Source: Acidimicrobiaceae bacterium (GTDB taxonomy: Bacteria > Actinomycetota > Acidimicrobiia > Acidimicrobiales > RAAP-2). Taken from it: a stretch of 49,327 nucleotides of DNA. The position numbers were made by a program, and so were the translations under genes. The notes below the pieces were generated by a model. That model worked only from the letters and a program-made list of their open reading frames with translations. It ran no database searches and was not told the origin of the DNA. The DNA lies in contig PMON01000030.1 in assembly GCA_003162395.1 (NCBI GenBank), forward strand, positions 8,993 to 58,319, given 5' to 3'. This document shows, piece after piece, positions 24,708 to 33,657 of the stretch; the stretch's first letter is position 1; each line of letters starts with the position of its first letter.

Positions 24708-26135
24708 ATGTCTTCGCACAGAGAAGCACCAGAGATCTCCAAGGACCCGGTCGCTGACAGCTCGGATCTCTACGCGTTCGTCAGTCCCGACGACCCCGAC
24801 ACCGTCACGATCATCGCGAACTACGTGCCGCTCCAGCAGCCTGCTGGCGGACCCAACTTCTACGAGTTCGGTGACGACGTCCTGTACCAGATCTTCATCG
24901 ACAACGACAGCGACGGCGACGCTGACATCACCTATCAGTTCCAGTTCTACACCCTGCTCACCGACCAGGGTCCGAATGACATCTTCCTGTACAACACGGG
25001 CCAGATCAAGCACCTCAGCGACGCGACCTGGAACCGCAAGCAGTTCTTCCGGGTCACGCGCATCGACCGGTGGGGCACTCGGGTCGTCGCCGAGTGGCTC
25101 GCGTGTCCGCCGTGCAACGTGGGTGCGAACTCAATCCCCGACTACGCCTCGCTCACCAAGCAGGCGATCCACTCCGTCGGGTCACACACGTTCTTCGCCG
25201 GGCAGCGTGCTGACGGCTTCTACGTCGACCTCGGCTCGATCTTCGACCTCGGCGAGCTGCGCCCGTTCCACCCCGACTTCCTCTTGAAGGGAGCGGCGAC
25301 GGCAGGGATCAACTCGCTCGCCAGCCTCAACGTGCACAGCATCGCGATGCAGGTCCCGATCCGCGACCTCACGCACCGCCGGTCCCAGCCGTCGACCTAC
25401 ACGGACCCCAACGCCACCATCGGCGTGTGGACGACCGCGAGCCGACAGAAGTCGCGGATGTACAGCCACCCGCACGACAACACCGGCCCGTGGATGCAGG
25501 TGTCACGCCTCGGCAACCCGCTCATCAACGAGGTCATCATCCCGATGGGCCAGAAGGACTACTGGAACACCCAGTGCCCGTCGGGTGACGCCCAGTTCTC
25601 CCAGTACTACGACCACCCGTCGCTGGCGGGACTGCTCAACGTCCTGTACCCCGGCGCGTTCCCGAAGCTGGCGGCGTACACGGCCGACGCGTCGAACACG
25701 CGACCCGACCTCGACGCGGTGCTGCTGACAGGCGTGCCGCCGCTCTTCCCGGGATTCCAGAACTACACCGGTCCGACGAAGGCTGACATGCTGCGGCTGA
25801 ACGTCGCGATTCCGCCAACGGCGAGGTCCGCCGCGAACATCCTCGGCGTCGTCGGCGGCGACAACGCGGGCTTCCCGAACGGACGACGGGTCTATGACGA
25901 CGTCGTCAGCATCGAGCTGAAGGCCGTGGCCGGCGCGCTCCTGCACGACGTGGTGCCGTCGTTCACGCCCGATGCCCCGGCCGGCGAGCTCTTCGACGTC
26001 GGCAGCACCGAGCCAACGACAGTCGCGAGCCTGAGCGCGTTCGGGCTCTCGTACCCCACGTCGTTCCCGTACCTCGCTGACCCCTGGGACGGGCTCACCA
26101 ACCCGGCCACCCAGCCCGTCGGCGTCGCGGGCTGA
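24708..26135 (+). CDS. DUF4331 family protein lacking a signal peptide
   Basis: 475 residues. The N-terminus SSHREAPEISKDPVADSSDL and the following VSPDDPDTVTIIANYVP are diagnostic for DUF4331, a family of unknown function that usually carries a signal peptide ending just before SSHREAP. Here the start codon lies exactly at that point, so the protein begins at its mature end. A TatP/SecP-type signal is absent. The ATG at 24708 is preferred over one at 24699, as GAGG (24694-24697) has proper spacing only to 24708. Acidic runs such as DNDSDGDAD look like calcium-binding loops. It sits between the small Tat protein and the His-rich/TatA pair. Confidence 0.88.
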   Translation: MSSHREAPEISKDPVADSSDLYAFVSPDDPDTVTIIANYVPLQQPAGGPNFYEFGDDVLYQIFIDNDSDGDADITYQFQFYTLLTDQGPNDIFLYNTGQIKHLSDATWNRKQFFRVTRIDRWGTRVVAEWLACPPCNVGANSIPDYASLTKQAIHSVGSHTFFAGQRADGFYVDLGSIFDLGELRPFHPDFLLKGAATAGINSLASLNVHSIAMQVPIRDLTHRRSQPSTYTDPNATIGVWTTASRQKSRMYSHPHDNTGPWMQVSRLGNPLINEVIIPMGQKDYWNTQCPSGDAQFSQYYDHPSLAGLLNVLYPGAFPKLAAYTADASNTRPDLDAVLLTGVPPLFPGFQNYTGPTKADMLRLNVAIPPTARSAANILGVVGGDNAGFPNGRRVYDDVVSIELKAVAGALLHDVVPSFTPDAPAGELFDVGSTEPTTVASLSAFGLSYPTSFPYLADPWDGLTNPATQPVGVAG

Positions 26136-26154
26136 GGGCCAAGGCCGCGCTGCG

Positions 26155-26586
26155 ATGCACGCAGATCCACACACGCATGCACACCCGCACGCCCACGACG
26201 CGGGTGGGCACGTCCACGGACCGGTCACCGAGCCGGCGCGTCCCCCGACCCAGCCGAGCCAGGCAGTCGTGCTGGACGTCGGCGCGAAGTCCGGCGCCCT
26301 GATCCTGAGCTCCACGCCGCAGCGAGAGGGCCTCGAAGTCGAGATCCATCCCGCGGCAGCGCCCGATCGGCGACAGCACGTCTGGGTGCTACCCCGCCAG
26401 GGCAAGGCGGGCGCGACCGTCTACGCGGCGGTGTTCCCGAGCCTCGCGCCCGGGCGCTACGCCGTCTTGGAGCCAGACGGGTCCGTGCGCTGCACCGTTG
26501 CGGTCCCCGCGAACCGTGTGACCTACGCCGACTGGGGTGCCGCCGAGGCGCCCTACTCGATCGATCAAGGAAGTCGAGTCGCGTGA
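26155..26586 (+). CDS. Small protein with His-rich N-terminus, unknown function
   Basis: 143 residues. Eight His occur in the first 21 residues in an alternating His-x pattern (HTHAHPHAHD), typical of metal-chelating tails. The rest is beta-rich (VVLDVGAKSGALILSST, LAPGRYAVLEPDGSVRCTVAVP) with one Cys, and resembles small Ig-like or cupredoxin-type folds without a visible copper site. No signal peptide is seen. The position between DUF4331 and tatA, with short gaps of 19 and 42 bp, suggests a role as a metal-handling partner of the same export unit. Confidence 0.75.
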   Translation: MHADPHTHAHPHAHDAGGHVHGPVTEPARPPTQPSQAVVLDVGAKSGALILSSTPQREGLEVEIHPAAAPDRRQHVWVLPRQGKAGATVYAAVFPSLAPGRYAVLEPDGSVRCTVAVPANRVTYADWGAAEAPYSIDQGSRVA

Positions 26587-26628
26587 CGCGCCGTCAGGAC
26601 GCCAGCGCGCAACCAAGAGGAGCGAGCC

Positions 26629-26832
26629 ATGCAGCTAGCTGAGATCGCAAGCGTCGAGGTCATCCTGATCGTGGTGGCGGTGGGGATGATCGTCTTCGGC
26701 AGCGCCAAGATCCCGAAGATCGCCCGTGGCCTCGGGTCGGCCAAGTCGGAGTTCGAACATGGGCTGAAGCATGGCGACGACTCCAGTGGGCCTACACCGG
26801 TCGCCAAGGCGAAGGACGCCTCCGCGACCTAG
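26629..26832 (+). CDS. tatA: Sec-independent translocase subunit TatA/TatE
   Basis: 67 residues. A single N-terminal membrane helix (VEVILIVVAVGMIVFGSAKIP) with the FG hinge is followed by the amphipathic helix KIARGLGSAKSEFEHGLK and a short polar tail. The size and order match TatA/TatE, the pore-forming subunit of the twin-arginine pathway. There is no tatC or tatB here, so the partner components are elsewhere. AGAGGAGCGA precedes the ATG. Its place at the end of a cluster that starts with a Tat substrate suggests a dedicated TatA copy. Confidence 0.93.
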   Translation: MQLAEIASVEVILIVVAVGMIVFGSAKIPKIARGLGSAKSEFEHGLKHGDDSSGPTPVAKAKDASAT

Positions 26833-26875
26833 TGCCCTCGGGGCCGCGGCCAAGGGCTCCACGCTGAGAGTGCAA

Positions 26876-26896
26876 CGGCGGTGCGACGCCCCGCCG
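26876..26896. terminator. GC hairpin between convergent genes, possible terminator
   Basis: CGGCGG (26876-26881) and CCGCCG (26891-26896) form a six-bp stem with a nine-base loop, midway between tatA and the convergent gene. There is no T-run, so intrinsic termination is uncertain. Confidence 0.3.
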
Positions 26897-26904
26897 CGCC
26901 TGTC

Positions 26905-27504
26905 TCAGCCCTGGGCTGGCGAGAGCGAGGACAAGAAGCGGTTGAGCGCGTCGAGCGTGGCCTTGGCCGCTGACTCGAGGTCACCGTTGGACTGGGCGAT
27001 GCCAATCCGATCGCCCGCGTCGGAGAGCGAGCGGAGGGTCACGATGACCGGCCAGCCGCGAGCCGTCGCGATGTTGTTCACCGCGACGAGGAAGAACGGC
27101 ACCTCGAAGCCGAGGTCGCGGAGCGCGAAGAGCGTCGCTTCGGCACCGCCGATGAGCGGACCGCTGCCTGATCGACCGATGCCGGTGCGGCCCCCCACGC
27201 CGAGGTGGACCTCGCTCACACCCTCGTGCACGTTGAAGTCAGTGCGAACGAGCGCGACGCGCTCGCTCGCCACGCCGCGAGAAGCGGGGGAGCGGTTCGC
27301 GTCCTCGACGGTGACCGCCGCGGTTGGGTAGTACAGGCTCGCGACCTGCAGGGCCACGTGCCGCACCGACTCGGGGTCTTGGCCTCGGACGAAGAGCGTG
27401 ACGCCATCCACCTCGCCGTTGTCGCGATGCTCGACGCCCACGCTGAGCACGCCAGGCAGCGAACGCAGCTCGAGCTCGAAGTCCTCTTCGCTGGGCGTCA
27501 TCAT
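26905..27504 (-). CDS. Conserved-looking protein of unknown function in a GGDEF operon
   Basis: 199 residues, not recognised. It has two halves: an N-terminal alpha/beta part (LRSLPGVLSVGVEHRDNGEV, then VTLFVRGQDPESVRHVALQV) resembling ACT- or BON-like folds, and a C-terminal part (VEVPFF-like strand LGFEVPFFLVAVNN, then ATLDALNRFL) after a Gly-rich linker. No membrane helix, Cys pair or nucleotide motif is visible. Its ATG overlaps the stop of the GGDEF gene by four bases (ATGATGA), so it is translated together with it and is likely a partner or sensor in the same signalling unit. Confidence 0.78.
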   Translation of the reverse strand: MMTPSEEDFELELRSLPGVLSVGVEHRDNGEVDGVTLFVRGQDPESVRHVALQVASLYYPTAAVTVEDANRSPASRGVASERVALVRTDFNVHEGVSEVHLGVGGRTGIGRSGSGPLIGGAEATLFALRDLGFEVPFFLVAVNNIATARGWPVIVTLRSLSDAGDRIGIAQSNGDLESAAKATLDALNRFLSSLSPAQG

Positions 27505-28325
27505 CGCTTGATCATGCCCTTCTTTTCGTAGAGCCTCGCGTCAGCGATGCGAAACAGCTCGGCGGGGTCGGTCGAGTCTCGAGGCGCAGAGGCAGTGCCC
27601 ACCGAGAACCCGATCACGATACCGGACGGCACGATGAGCGACCGGAGGCGCTCGAGGAAACTCTCGACCTCGGATCCCTCGGCGTTCGCGAGGATGACCG
27701 CGAACTCGTCGCCGCCGATGCGAGCCGCGGTGTCGCCGCTTCGCACCGAGCGGCGCAGCGCGAAGCCGAACATCCGCAGCACGTCGTCACCGACCGCGTG
27801 CCCCGCCGTGTCGTTGATGGCCTTGAGCGCGTTCAGGTCGGCCAGCACCAAGGTGAACGCCCAGCCGTAGCGCGAGCTCTGGACGGCCGCGGTATGCAGG
27901 GCCGAGTCGAAGGTCCGGCGATTCGAGATGTTCGTCAGGGCGTCATGTGCGGCGCTGTAGCGAGCGAGGTGGAGCGACAAGGAGAGCTGGCAGACGCTGC
28001 GCACCGCGTCGCGCACGACCTCGGGCACGATGTCGGGCACCGTGTAGACGCCGGGCTCGAGCCCGCCACCGGGGAGCGCGTCGAGGTCAGCCTGTCGACG
28101 GCCGTGCCGGAACGCCTGGGTGCCGAGCGCCTCGTCAGCGAGCACGACAGTCACGTCGTCGAGACCGAAGCGGGTCACGAGGACGTCGAGCACCGCGTAG
28201 ACGAAGCCGATGCCGAGCTCGGACGAGGCGAGCTCGTCGAGCATCTTGATGAACAGCCACGGCTCGTAGAGCTCGCCGCCTTGGTCGTGATCCTCGGTCT
28301 GGGCTTCGTGCTCGACGTTGCTCAC
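27501..28325 (-). CDS. Diguanylate cyclase (GGDEF protein)
   Basis: 274 residues from a GTG at 28325. Residues 1-120 form an unassigned helical sensor region. The GGDEF domain has the catalytic signature RIGGDEF (204-208) and an inhibitory I-site RSGD (195-198), so it is predicted to be an active, product-inhibited enzyme making c-di-GMP from two GTP. The DALTNISNRR entry motif is near normal (family DxLTxLxNR). The start overlaps the stop of the GAF-GGDEF-EAL gene as GTGA. The frame remains open far upstream, but that part is a shadow of the neighbour. Confidence 0.92.
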   Translation of the reverse strand: MSNVEHEAQTEDHDQGGELYEPWLFIKMLDELASSELGIGFVYAVLDVLVTRFGLDDVTVVLADEALGTQAFRHGRRQADLDALPGGGLEPGVYTVPDIVPEVVRDAVRSVCQLSLSLHLARYSAAHDALTNISNRRTFDSALHTAAVQSSRYGWAFTLVLADLNALKAINDTAGHAVGDDVLRMFGFALRRSVRSGDTAARIGGDEFAVILANAEGSEVESFLERLRSLIVPSGIVIGFSVGTASAPRDSTDPAELFRIADARLYEKKGMIKR

Positions 28326-30619
28326 ACAGGCCTGCCCTCCGGGTGCAGGGTCGCTGACCTCGCAGCCCGAAGGGCCGGCAGGCTGATGATGCCCGCGTCC
28401 AGCACCGAAGTCAGATCTTCGGCCGCGATTGGCATCGAGATCAAGTAGCCCTGTCCTCGGCTGCAGCCGAGCTCCAGCAGCTTGTCGATCGTCGGGCCAC
28501 CCTCGATGCCCTCGGCCACGACCTGCAGGTTGAGTGCGCTGCCGAGTCGGATGATCGCCTCGACGATCGCCCGGTCGCAGGGGTCCGAGGTGATGCCCTT
28601 CACGAAGCTCGTGTCGAGCTTGAGCAGGTCGACGGGGAGTCGCTTGAGCTCGGTCATCGACGAGTAGCCCGTGCCGAAGTCGTCGAGCGCCACCTCGACG
28701 CCGAGGGCGCGGAACCCGCGGAGGATCCGCGCCGTCTTCTCGGGCTCTTGGAGGACAGCGTGCTCGGTCATCTCGATGCACAGCCAGTCACCCGGGATCT
28801 CGTGGACCCGCAGGCAGGTCTCGACGAACTCGACGATCTCGTCGGTAGCGAACTGGGCCGGGGACATGTTCACGCGGACGACGAGCTTGAGATGGGGGAA
28901 CTGGCGTCGCCACGCGGCGAGCTGGCGGCACGCCGCGGCGAAGACCCAGCGCCCCATGTCGACGACGAGGCCGGTCTCCTCGGCGACCGTGATGAACGAC
29001 GCCGCGGGCAGCAGTCCCCGGGTCGGGTGCTGCCAGCGGACGAGCGCCTCGACGGCGAGCAGCTTGCCGGTGCGAAGGTCGATCTCGGGCTGGAAGTGCA
29101 GCCGGAGCCCGTCGCCGTCGATCGCCTCACGCAGCCCGAGCTCGGTCCGGGATCGCTCGTCGACGGCCTCACGGAGGACCTGGTCGAAGACGACTGCCTG
29201 ACTGCGGCCCTGGGCCTTCGCGGCGTACAGCGCGACGTCGGCCTGACCGAGAAGGTCCAGCCCGTTCTCGGAGCCCCGCTTCGCGAGCACGATGCCGATG
29301 CTCGCGGTGTGGGTGACCAACTGGCCCGCGATCTCGATGGGAGCGCCCACGACGTCGAGGATCCGGTAGGCGCTCGCGAGCACCTCCATCTCGCTCGCCG
29401 CGTTGTCGACGAGGATGACGAACTCGTCCCCGCCGAGCCGGGCGGCGAAGTCGTTGCTCCTGACACTCGTGCGGATGCGGTCGGCGATGGTCGTGAGCAA
29501 CCGGTCGCCGTTGGCGTGCCCGAGGAAGTCGTTCATCACCTTGAACCGGTCGAGGTCGAAGACGAGCACCGCGGTGGAGCGGTGCGCACCCAGACGGTCC
29601 GTCAGCTCGCGAAGGAGTGCTCGACGGTTCGCGAGACCCGTCAAGTCGTCGTGGTAGGCGTTGTACTCGGTCTGCTCTTCGGCATCGAACCGAGCCTGGA
29701 GCTGCACGAGCATCGAGGCGACCGCCTGGAGCGCGTTGATCTCCGGGGTCGTCCACGCGTGAAGTCCGAAGTGCAAGAAGCCGAGGATGCCCCAGGTCGC
29801 GTCGGGCATAAGCAGCGGCACCGCCGCGCCGCCGACGAGCTTGACACCGGACCCCTCCTCGACGCGTTGGAGGTACTCGTCAGGCGTGCTCGACTCCGGC
29901 AGGTAGGGCTCCTTGAGGTCCTTCATGGCCAAGAAGACCGGGTCGGCGTCGAAGGGGACCTCGCCAAGCGGGTCGGGGATCACGACCTCGCGGACTGGCC
30001 ACTCGGCCTCGAGGATGCTGAGACCGCGCGCGTAGTCGTGGCGCCGCAGGAAGGCGACGTCGGCCCCGAGGAACTCAGCCAGCACCCGGCACGTCCAGCT
30101 CAGGACCTCCTGGCGAGTCCGCGAGGAGGTCGACATGAGACGCTCTGCGACCTGGGCGACGAGCTCGTCGAGGCTCTGTTGGTGCAGCAGGGCGCTCTCG
30201 CGCGTGGCAAGCGTGGCGACGTGGCTCAGCAGGCCGCCCAGCGTCTTGGTGAGCGCGCGTTCCCGGCTCGACCATGCGCGCCCCTCGCGCGCGACGACAA
30301 GTGCGCCCTTGACACCGCCGCCCTGGACCTTGATCGGCTCGACGAGCACGCCCCACGCGACGCCACCGACGACGCACGAGAACGATCCGATCGCAGCCTG
30401 TCCGGCGAACTGCCCGAGCACGCGGTCACGGATGCGCGCGTGGATTGCTTCAGACCCGGCGGACGTGAATGACGCCTCGTCGAATCCGAGGAACGCGAAC
30501 TCTGACTTTGCGACGACGTCGACGATCTCTGTACCCGGGACGACCTCGACGATCGTGTCGATGACAAGTCGTATCTGCTCGCCCGCAAGTCCCTCGGACA
30601 TGTGGGAGGTGGTTGTCAC
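28322..30619 (-). CDS. GAF-GGDEF-EAL bifunctional c-di-GMP enzyme (Rv1354c-like)
   Basis: 765 residues. Two GAF-like sensor regions (about 10-140 and 150-310) precede a GGDEF domain with intact RLGGDEF (396-400) and I-site RSND (387-390), and an EAL domain with VEALVRW (524-526), NMS, EMTE, DDFGTGYSS (from 646), LLKLD and AEGIE (from 702). All catalytic residues of both cyclase and phosphodiesterase appear present. The domain order equals that of M. tuberculosis Rv1354c. A GTG start at 30619 is chosen since GGCAGG lies six bases before it; the ATG at 30601 has none. It is the first gene of a coupled three-gene unit and lies next to the Rv1355c-like gene, as in mycobacteria. Confidence 0.94.
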   Translation of the reverse strand: MTTTSHMSEGLAGEQIRLVIDTIVEVVPGTEIVDVVAKSEFAFLGFDEASFTSAGSEAIHARIRDRVLGQFAGQAAIGSFSCVVGGVAWGVLVEPIKVQGGGVKGALVVAREGRAWSSRERALTKTLGGLLSHVATLATRESALLHQQSLDELVAQVAERLMSTSSRTRQEVLSWTCRVLAEFLGADVAFLRRHDYARGLSILEAEWPVREVVIPDPLGEVPFDADPVFLAMKDLKEPYLPESSTPDEYLQRVEEGSGVKLVGGAAVPLLMPDATWGILGFLHFGLHAWTTPEINALQAVASMLVQLQARFDAEEQTEYNAYHDDLTGLANRRALLRELTDRLGAHRSTAVLVFDLDRFKVMNDFLGHANGDRLLTTIADRIRTSVRSNDFAARLGGDEFVILVDNAASEMEVLASAYRILDVVGAPIEIAGQLVTHTASIGIVLAKRGSENGLDLLGQADVALYAAKAQGRSQAVVFDQVLREAVDERSRTELGLREAIDGDGLRLHFQPEIDLRTGKLLAVEALVRWQHPTRGLLPAASFITVAEETGLVVDMGRWVFAAACRQLAAWRRQFPHLKLVVRVNMSPAQFATDEIVEFVETCLRVHEIPGDWLCIEMTEHAVLQEPEKTARILRGFRALGVEVALDDFGTGYSSMTELKRLPVDLLKLDTSFVKGITSDPCDRAIVEAIIRLGSALNLQVVAEGIEGGPTIDKLLELGCSRGQGYLISMPIAAEDLTSVLDAGIISLPALRAARSATLHPEGRPV

Positions 30620-30732
30620 AGAAAACCTGCCTTCGACGACTCGTTGTCAGGAACCAGTTCGTTGCCGGATGCTGCGTTGAGGGGCCGCTTTGAAGCGATA
30701 AGTCTCGCACACAACCTATGGGCGGGAAACCC

Positions 30733-33657
30733 CTAATTTCGCATCTCTCCGTGGCCGGCACTGGTGCCGTTGTGCAGCGGTGTTACTACGGCCATTGCCG
30801 GGGTGGAATCCCTTTGTCGACTGAGCAAGTGCGTCAAGGGCAGGCGTGCGCTGAGGACCGTCGGCGGAGCGGCGTGCAACACCCTCAACAGCAGCGCAAC
30901 ACGCTCTCCATCAGACAACTCGAACAGGTCATTGAATCGGTGTGTCATATCTGCGAGTGCGTCAATGTTTCGGTCGCCGACGAGGCCAAGGCGCTCTTCT
31001 TCGTCGACGGCGTAGAGGAAGATCGGTGAGACCGGGTGCACGCCGAGCCCCTGGACCTCGGAGGTCAGCCAGAACCGCTCGACGGCGGCACCGCCGCGAA
31101 CGTACGCGATGGGGTCGGCGCGCGGCACGACGATGGCGGCCATCGCCGAGCTCGTCCCCACGCCCGCTCGAGAGCGGAGGCCGAGCGCCTGTCCGGCGCG
31201 CCAGTCGGCGAGGTGCGCCATGACGTCAGGTCGCGACAGCAACTCGAGGGACGCGAGCTCTGAGGGTCCGAGCTCAAGCGTGCGGATGTCGATGCCCTGG
31301 TCGACAGCGTCGCGACCAGGGAAGCGGAGCTCCGAGAACATCTCTCGGTGCAGCGTCGGGGTGAGGAAGCGGATGCGATCCGACTCCGCCAAGAGCTCAC
31401 CCAGTCGATCGATCTTGGGCCGCTCGGTGAGCAGCCGAAGTTGCGCCCCCTCGCGCTCCACGCCTCTCGTGAGCAGATGCAGCGTGGCGGCGTCGATCGC
31501 GGCGGGCTGGCCCATGTGGCGGTTGGCCGCTCGCCGCTGTATCTGGCCAGCGAGCGCTGAGATGTCGGGATCAGAGCCCTCGCCCAAGCGGATCGTCGCG
31601 ACGTGGCGGGAGGGATAGCCCTCCGGGAAGAGCTTCACGGACCCGAGCATCCCGAAGGATGCGGCAGCCGCCCGCGCGTTGAAGATCGCAGCGCCGATCC
31701 CGACGTAGCTGGCACGGAACCGCACGTCCATCGCGGTCGTGCGCTCAGGCACCAGGTAAAAGCGGATCTCAGTGTCGTCGGCCTCAAAGCGCCAGGGTTG
31801 GACGTTGCCACCTGACGGCGCCCGACGCGCAGCGTCGACGATTCGGTCGATCGCGTCGGCGTCCTCGGGAAGTGGCGCCTCTGCCACGATCGGCTCGCTC
31901 GGATTGTCCACTGGCGCGGCAACCGGCGCCAGCTGGGAGATCACCTCTTCGAGGTCGACGTGGACCCGTCCCGAAGGAAGCTGACCCTTGAGACCGAACC
32001 GCCGCACGACTGCCGCCGCGGACGCCGCCCCAAGTGTCACCTCGCCACCGAGCTGCGGCCATGCGGTGATGGTTCGACCGATCTCGAGCAGCGACGCCGC
32101 GCCACGAGAGGTCACGTCGGCGGCACCCATCATGCGCAGCACGATCGGCGCCTTTTGCTCGATTGACAGCCCGGCGAGCTCTGTCGAGTCCACGCCGGGG
32201 AGGAGCCCGTGGAAGATCGGACGGTCCGGCTCGAGGTCGTACCGCTCGACGTCGAGTACCCCGCGATCGCTCGTCTCCATGATCACGGGAATCCGGCGCT
32301 CCCGGGCCGCCTCACGAACGAGGAGCTTCACGTCGAGGGAGTCACATTCCTCGATGACGAGGTCGAGGCCGTCGAGGAAGGAGCCGAGGTTGTCCGGCGT
32401 GATGCCCTCGGTGACCGACACGATCCGGAGGTACGGATCGATCTCGGCGATGCGGCGCGCGGCGACAACCGCCTTGTTGATCCCGAGGTCGAGCACCGTG
32501 GCGGGCAGGCGGTTGAGGTTTGACAGCTCGATCGAGTCGAAGTCGGCGAGCCGGAGCTCTCCGGCGAGGCCCTCCATCGCGAGGACGTGCGCGATCGAGT
32601 GGCCCGCGCTCAGCCCAACGATGCCGATGCGAAGCGTGCGCAGCCTCGACTGCTCGTCGCGCGTCAGCTTGTTGCGGTTGCGATCGAGCCGCAGAGCGGT
32701 GAATCCCTTCGGTGGGAGCAGTCGCACGACGGTGCGGCGCCACGGGAAGTACACCCATCGCTGCCCTTCGTCGAGCATCGACGTGGCCGGCGCCGGCTTG
32801 AGCTCGGCCAGCTGGGCGTGCTGCTCGGAGTAGCGGTCGAGGATCTGCAGCGACGTGTCCTCCCGGAGCACCTGGAGGACCTCGCGGTGCGATCGCTGCT
32901 GCATGTCGAGCACGACAGGTCGCCACGGGGCGCCAGCGGTGGCGACGGACTCGATCGGGCTTGCGGCTGTGGCGTTGCGCCGCGACAGCTGCTCGGCCTC
33001 GAGGCGGAGGTCCAGCTGGTGCGAGGGCGAGCAGAGCTCGTGGCTGCGTGCCCGGTACCACTCGACCGCCACGGTCCGGTATCGCTCGTCAGGGAATGGC
33101 ACTGACGTGGTGCCCACTTGGCGGGCACCGGTCTCGTGGCCGGTTTTCAAGAGGGTGTCGGACACCGCGGCGATGGCAAACTCCGCGCCGAGCCACTGCA
33201 TCGCGTGGGTCACGGCGCGAGAGATCGTGGCCACCAGGCGATGGCCGGTGACACTCTCGCCCTTGGAGAACGCACCCTTGATCTCGATCGCGCCGTGCGC
33301 GATATGCGCATCGATCAGTCGCGCGAAGTCGTCAACCTCGGGCGAGGACGCCATCTCTTCGATGAGTGCTGCCTGATGGCTGCCCTCGAGGGGTCCGTGG
33401 CACCGCACGCCGGCGACCACCTTGCCGTCAGCGGCGAAGCCGAGGAAGAACAGGGAGACCCCATTGCCCTCCTCCAGCTCCTGGCGGTGCAGCGTGCCTT
33501 CAAATCCATGGGCACGAAAGATCCCCTCTGCCTCATTGAGGTAGAGCTTCCACAGGTCAGGTCGAAGGACGGGGTGGTGCCCCTCGAAGCGGACCCCAGA
33601 GAGCCGGTCGACGAAACTGGCGCCATATCGGTACCGACGTCCTACGACGTTTCCCAT
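30733..33657 (-). CDS. Rv1355c/MoeY-like fusion: acyltransferase-like + E1/ThiF-like + nitroreductase-like
   Basis: 974 residues. Residues 1-225 resemble GNAT or FeeM-type N-acyl transferases (FFLGFAADGKVVAGVRCHGP, EIKGAFSKGES). Residues 330-560 are an E1/ThiF-like adenylation domain: GIVGLSAGHSIAHVLAMEG (from 345; the Gly-rich loop is modified), ADFDSIELSNLNR (371-383), NKAVVAARR and CDSLDVK (438-444). There are no zinc CxxC motifs and no clear catalytic Cys. Residues 600-920 are nitroreductase-like (FMN site ARRAPSGGNVQPWRF, about 610-624; LTSEVQGLGVHP). The architecture is that of Rv1355c, named moeY, but molybdopterin synthesis is not supported by the sequence. The ATG at 33657 is the best start. 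Product chemistry unknown. Confidence 0.85.
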   Translation of the reverse strand: MGNVVGRRYRYGASFVDRLSGVRFEGHHPVLRPDLWKLYLNEAEGIFRAHGFEGTLHRQELEEGNGVSLFFLGFAADGKVVAGVRCHGPLEGSHQAALIEEMASSPEVDDFARLIDAHIAHGAIEIKGAFSKGESVTGHRLVATISRAVTHAMQWLGAEFAIAAVSDTLLKTGHETGARQVGTTSVPFPDERYRTVAVEWYRARSHELCSPSHQLDLRLEAEQLSRRNATAASPIESVATAGAPWRPVVLDMQQRSHREVLQVLREDTSLQILDRYSEQHAQLAELKPAPATSMLDEGQRWVYFPWRRTVVRLLPPKGFTALRLDRNRNKLTRDEQSRLRTLRIGIVGLSAGHSIAHVLAMEGLAGELRLADFDSIELSNLNRLPATVLDLGINKAVVAARRIAEIDPYLRIVSVTEGITPDNLGSFLDGLDLVIEECDSLDVKLLVREAARERRIPVIMETSDRGVLDVERYDLEPDRPIFHGLLPGVDSTELAGLSIEQKAPIVLRMMGAADVTSRGAASLLEIGRTITAWPQLGGEVTLGAASAAAVVRRFGLKGQLPSGRVHVDLEEVISQLAPVAAPVDNPSEPIVAEAPLPEDADAIDRIVDAARRAPSGGNVQPWRFEADDTEIRFYLVPERTTAMDVRFRASYVGIGAAIFNARAAAASFGMLGSVKLFPEGYPSRHVATIRLGEGSDPDISALAGQIQRRAANRHMGQPAAIDAATLHLLTRGVEREGAQLRLLTERPKIDRLGELLAESDRIRFLTPTLHREMFSELRFPGRDAVDQGIDIRTLELGPSELASLELLSRPDVMAHLADWRAGQALGLRSRAGVGTSSAMAAIVVPRADPIAYVRGGAAVERFWLTSEVQGLGVHPVSPIFLYAVDEEERLGLVGDRNIDALADMTHRFNDLFELSDGERVALLLRVLHAAPPTVLSARLPLTHLLSRQRDSTPAMAVVTPLHNGTSAGHGEMRN

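Noticed and set aside
28748-30472. A 574-codon plus-strand open frame opposite the GAF-GGDEF-EAL gene
   Set aside because: Antisense shadow of a gene with complete catalytic motifs; its Asp/Glu/Arg-rich sequence matches nothing.
30733-33657. Calling the fusion protein a molybdopterin biosynthesis enzyme (MoeY)
   Set aside because: The name rests on weak E1 similarity. No MoaD-like partner or other moa/moe gene is in the window and two of the three domains do not fit that pathway.
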